Of a stretch of DNA of 64,000 bases, positions 62,100-64,000 are shown in pieces. Position 1 is the first letter of the stretch, and each line of letters starts with the position of its first letter. The translations under genes and the position numbers were made by a program. This stretch comes from Cyathus striatus (lineage: Eukaryota; Basidiomycota; Agaricomycetes; Agaricales; Nidulariaceae), in assembly GCA_025738555.1 (NCBI GenBank), contig JAOVFP010000014.1, positions 2,108,001 to 2,172,000 on the forward strand. Reading direction: 5' to 3'. The notes under the pieces are model-generated. The model worked only from the letters and a program-made list of their open reading frames with translations, was not told where the DNA came from and did no database searches.

Positions 62100-63230
62100 A
62101 AATCATGTAGACTCCATGTAGATTCCACCTGGACTCCAGGACTCTACCTGGACTCTACTTGGACTTCACTTGGACTCTACTTGGACTCCACTTGGACTTC
62201 ACCTGGACTTTACATATAGAAAATAATAGACTCTACATAGAGTTCAGGTGGACTCCAGGTGTGAGCTGGACTGCACCTGGAGTCTGCTGGACTCAAGCAA
62301 CTGGACTCCACCTGGACTCCACCTGGATTCTACCTGGACTCTACCTGGACTCTACCTGGACTTAAGTAAATTCAAGCACCTAGACTGAACCTGGACTCTA
62401 TCTGGACTCTACCTGGACTCTACCTGGACTCTACTTGGACTTTAGTAGAATCAAGCACCTAGACTGAACCTGGACTCTACCTGGACTCTACCTGGACTTT
62501 AGTAGAACCAAGTAACTAGACTGAACCTGGACTCTACATGGACTCTACCTGGACTCTACCTGGACTTTAGTAGAATCAAGTAACTAGACTGAACCTGGAC
62601 TCTACATGGACTCTACATGGACTCTACCTGGACTTTAGTAGAATCAAGTAACTAGACTAAACCTGGACTCTACATGGACTCTACCTGGACTCTACCTGGA
62701 CTTTAGTAGAATCAAGTAACTAGACTGAACCTGAACTCTACATGAACTCTACCTGGACTCTACTTGGACTTTAGTAAACTCAAGCACCTAGACTGAACCT
62801 GGATTCTACATGGATTCTACCTGAACTCTACCTGGACTCTACCTGGACTTTAGTAAACTCAAGCACCTAGACTGAACCTGGACTCTACATGGATTCTACC
62901 TGGACTCTACCTGGACTTTAGTAAACTCAAGTACCTAGACTGAACCTGGACTCTACATGGATTCTACCTGGACTCTACCTGGACTTTAGTAAATTCAATC
63001 ATCTAGACTGAACCTGAACTCTACCTGGACTCTACATGGACTCTACCTGGACTCTACCTGGACTTTAGTAAACTCAAGTTCAGTAGAGTCCAGGTAGTCC
63101 ATGTAGAGTCTAGGTAGAGTAAGGACTCTACCTAGACTCTACCTGGACTCTACCTGGACTCAAGCAATCAGACTCTACCTAGACTCTACATGGACTCTAC
63201 CTGGACTCTACCTGGTCTCCACTGAACCCA
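62100..63230. repeat. 11-bp tandem array, TCTACCTGGAC unit
   Basis: Complement of the FB-A array, with the same higher-order punctuation (TTTAGTAGAATCAAG(T/C)A or TTTAGTAAACTCAAG, then CTAGACTGAACC). It has more blocks than FB-A, which accounts for most of the length difference. A further array at 63655-63830 follows the hairpin. Confidence 0.92.
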
Positions 63231-63381
63231 AGTGTATAAGCTGTATCTAGACTCTATTGTCATAGTTGTAACATGTTTCCCACAGTTATCATACTTGTCA
63301 CACATGTGTGAAAGTGTGACATGTTGGAAAATGTTGGAAAAGTGTGACATATTGAAAAATGTTAGAAAAGTGTGGTGCCTA

Positions 63382-63640
63382 AGCTGCATGTAGACTCTAT
63401 TGTTACATGTGTGTGAAAGTGTGACATGTTGAAAAATGTTGGAAAAAGCGTGACATGTGTAACAAGCGTGGGAAAAGTGTAACATGTTCGAAAAGTGTGG
63501 CAAGTGTGATGATTGTGATATGTGACATTTTTCGAACATGTCACACTTTCCCCACGCTTGTCACACATGTCACGCTTTTTCCAACATTTTTCAACATGTC
63601 ACACTTTCACACACATGTAACAATAGAGTCTACATACAGC
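63382..63640. repeat. Long hairpin in FB-B
   Basis: Same structure as 9337-9595 in complementary orientation, with the loop sequence also reverse-complemented. The hairpin therefore keeps its orientation relative to the element tips. The sequence match to the first copy is very high over about 250 bp. Confidence 0.9.
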
Positions 63641-64000
63641 TTAGGCACTTGAGTTCAGTGGAGTCCATGTAGAGTCCAGGTAGAGTCCAGGTAGAGTCCA
63701 GGTAGAGTCCAGGTAGAGTCCATGTAGAGTCCAGGTAGAGTCCAGGTAGAGTCCAGGTAGAGTCCATGTAGAGTCCAGGTAGAGTCCATGTAGAGTCCAG
63801 GTAGAGTCCACTTGGAGTCCACTTGGAGTCCACCTGGAGTCCTGGACTCTACCCGGAGTCCACCTGATCTTGTGGAGGAGTGAAATATACAGGGATGATG
63901 CACCATCATTGTAAGTAAACAAAATCGGCAGCCAATATGATGTTTCAGGACAATAGAGGGTGGAAATGATTAGGAGAGCTGCTCTATCTTTCCACCAACC

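Larger units (their letters stand above)
62078..63892. mobile_element. Foldback element FB-B, inverted copy of FB-A
   Basis: A 1,815-bp insertion with exact 8-bp duplication GGATGATG (62070-62077 and 63893-63900). Its tips match FB-A in inverted order: GAGGTCATTACACTCC at left and, read inward, CTGTATATTTCACTCC at right. It contains the same 11-bp array, here TCTACCTGGAC, and the same hairpin at 63382-63640. It interrupts the minus-strand gene between NDGASS and YKLHFLVLF. The many short ORFs are repeat translations. Confidence 0.92.
59113..64000 (-). pseudogene. Transposon-like gene with a peptidase C19-like segment, interrupted
   Basis: Runs in from the right edge. Reading from 64000: RAALLIISTLYCPETSYWLP and LFTYNDGASS, then, across element FB-B, YKLHFLVLFHSIF and ITDGTFEG. 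Next come GEAQRGGYINVFVNVAIENQ, HKIVDKFQSTTIDSL and FDEIVQTINHEYPKVESWL (61768-61530). After a solo LTR, KVTKAEDKYTKDDVK and CPFDPTTGRPLDTVAGLL lead into a Lys-rich helix. NWKENSCWLDSSLQMLFQAL (about 60255-60200) then resembles the Cys box of ubiquitin-specific peptidases. Further blocks follow to 59124 (ELLNLSLGTELYG, FFTHQVAKLH). Several stops break the frame. The class of the N-terminal region is not assigned, and the peptidase call rests on one box. Confidence 0.5.

Noticed and set aside
9149..63892. A single giant element bounded by the inverted foldback copies
   Set aside because: Each copy has its own 8-bp duplication, and host genes continue across each of them.

Overview
The window looks like a transposon-rich chromosomal stretch of a basidiomycete fungus, most likely an Agaricomycete. 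This is inferred from three things: KDZ-superfamily transposases with CxC-type cysteine clusters, short GT..AG introns, and fungal-type NB-ARC/TPR and tyrosine-recombinase retroelement proteins. Almost everything that can be recognised is a mobile element, an element inserted in another element, or a low-complexity array. No ordinary housekeeping gene, rRNA, convincing tRNA or CRISPR array was found.

Layout. 1-5.9 kb: a decayed hAT transposase gene split by a 3.9-kb palindromic element (342-4273); its right end truncates an NB-ARC/TPR gene (5902-7774, minus). 9.1-16.6 kb: a CxC5/CxC6-type KDZ transposase pseudogene (minus), broken by a foldback element (9149-10747), a solo LTR (11545-12310) and a 2.96-kb intron that probably contains an insertion. 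16.9-19.2 kb: an unrecognised multi-exon gene. 19.6-23.9 kb: CT- and G-rich satellites interrupted by a second palindromic element (20165-22587). 24-29 kb: a possible solo LTR, a small hairpin element and an unnamed gene. 29.7-34.2 kb: a decayed tyrosine-recombinase retrotransposon (gag, RT-RNase H, YR; minus). 36.0-55.3 kb: a PIF/Harbinger locus split by a 17.3-kb KDZ transposon (37873-55210). 55.3-64 kb: LTR copies, inverted satellites and a gene pairing a large transposon-like region with a peptidase C19-like Cys box, itself interrupted by a solo LTR and by an inverted copy of the 9-kb foldback element.

The main system is a set of elements sharing a short tip with the core GTGTCAGCC. Three insertions (342-4273, 20165-22587, 37873-55210) each have one tip starting CAT(A/T)AGT and one starting GAG(G/T)GGT. 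Each is flanked by a perfect 7-bp target duplication, has a subterminal hairpin, and has long inverted arrays of tandem repeats. The repeat unit differs completely between them (81, 45 and 57 bp). Only the 17.3-kb copy carries an apparently intact KDZ transposase, with CxC2 and the D, D and E motifs visible, plus a second intact-looking gene of unknown function. It is therefore the candidate autonomous partner and the other two look non-autonomous.

A separate foldback family with 8-bp duplications (9149-10747 and 62078-63892) has 11-bp tandem repeats and a long hairpin. TGTCAC/GTGACA repeats recur inside several families that are otherwise unrelated. Several insertions sit inside coding exons and can be checked because the host reading resumes on the far side. 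Exon boundaries and family names come from reading the sequence; no database search was made.
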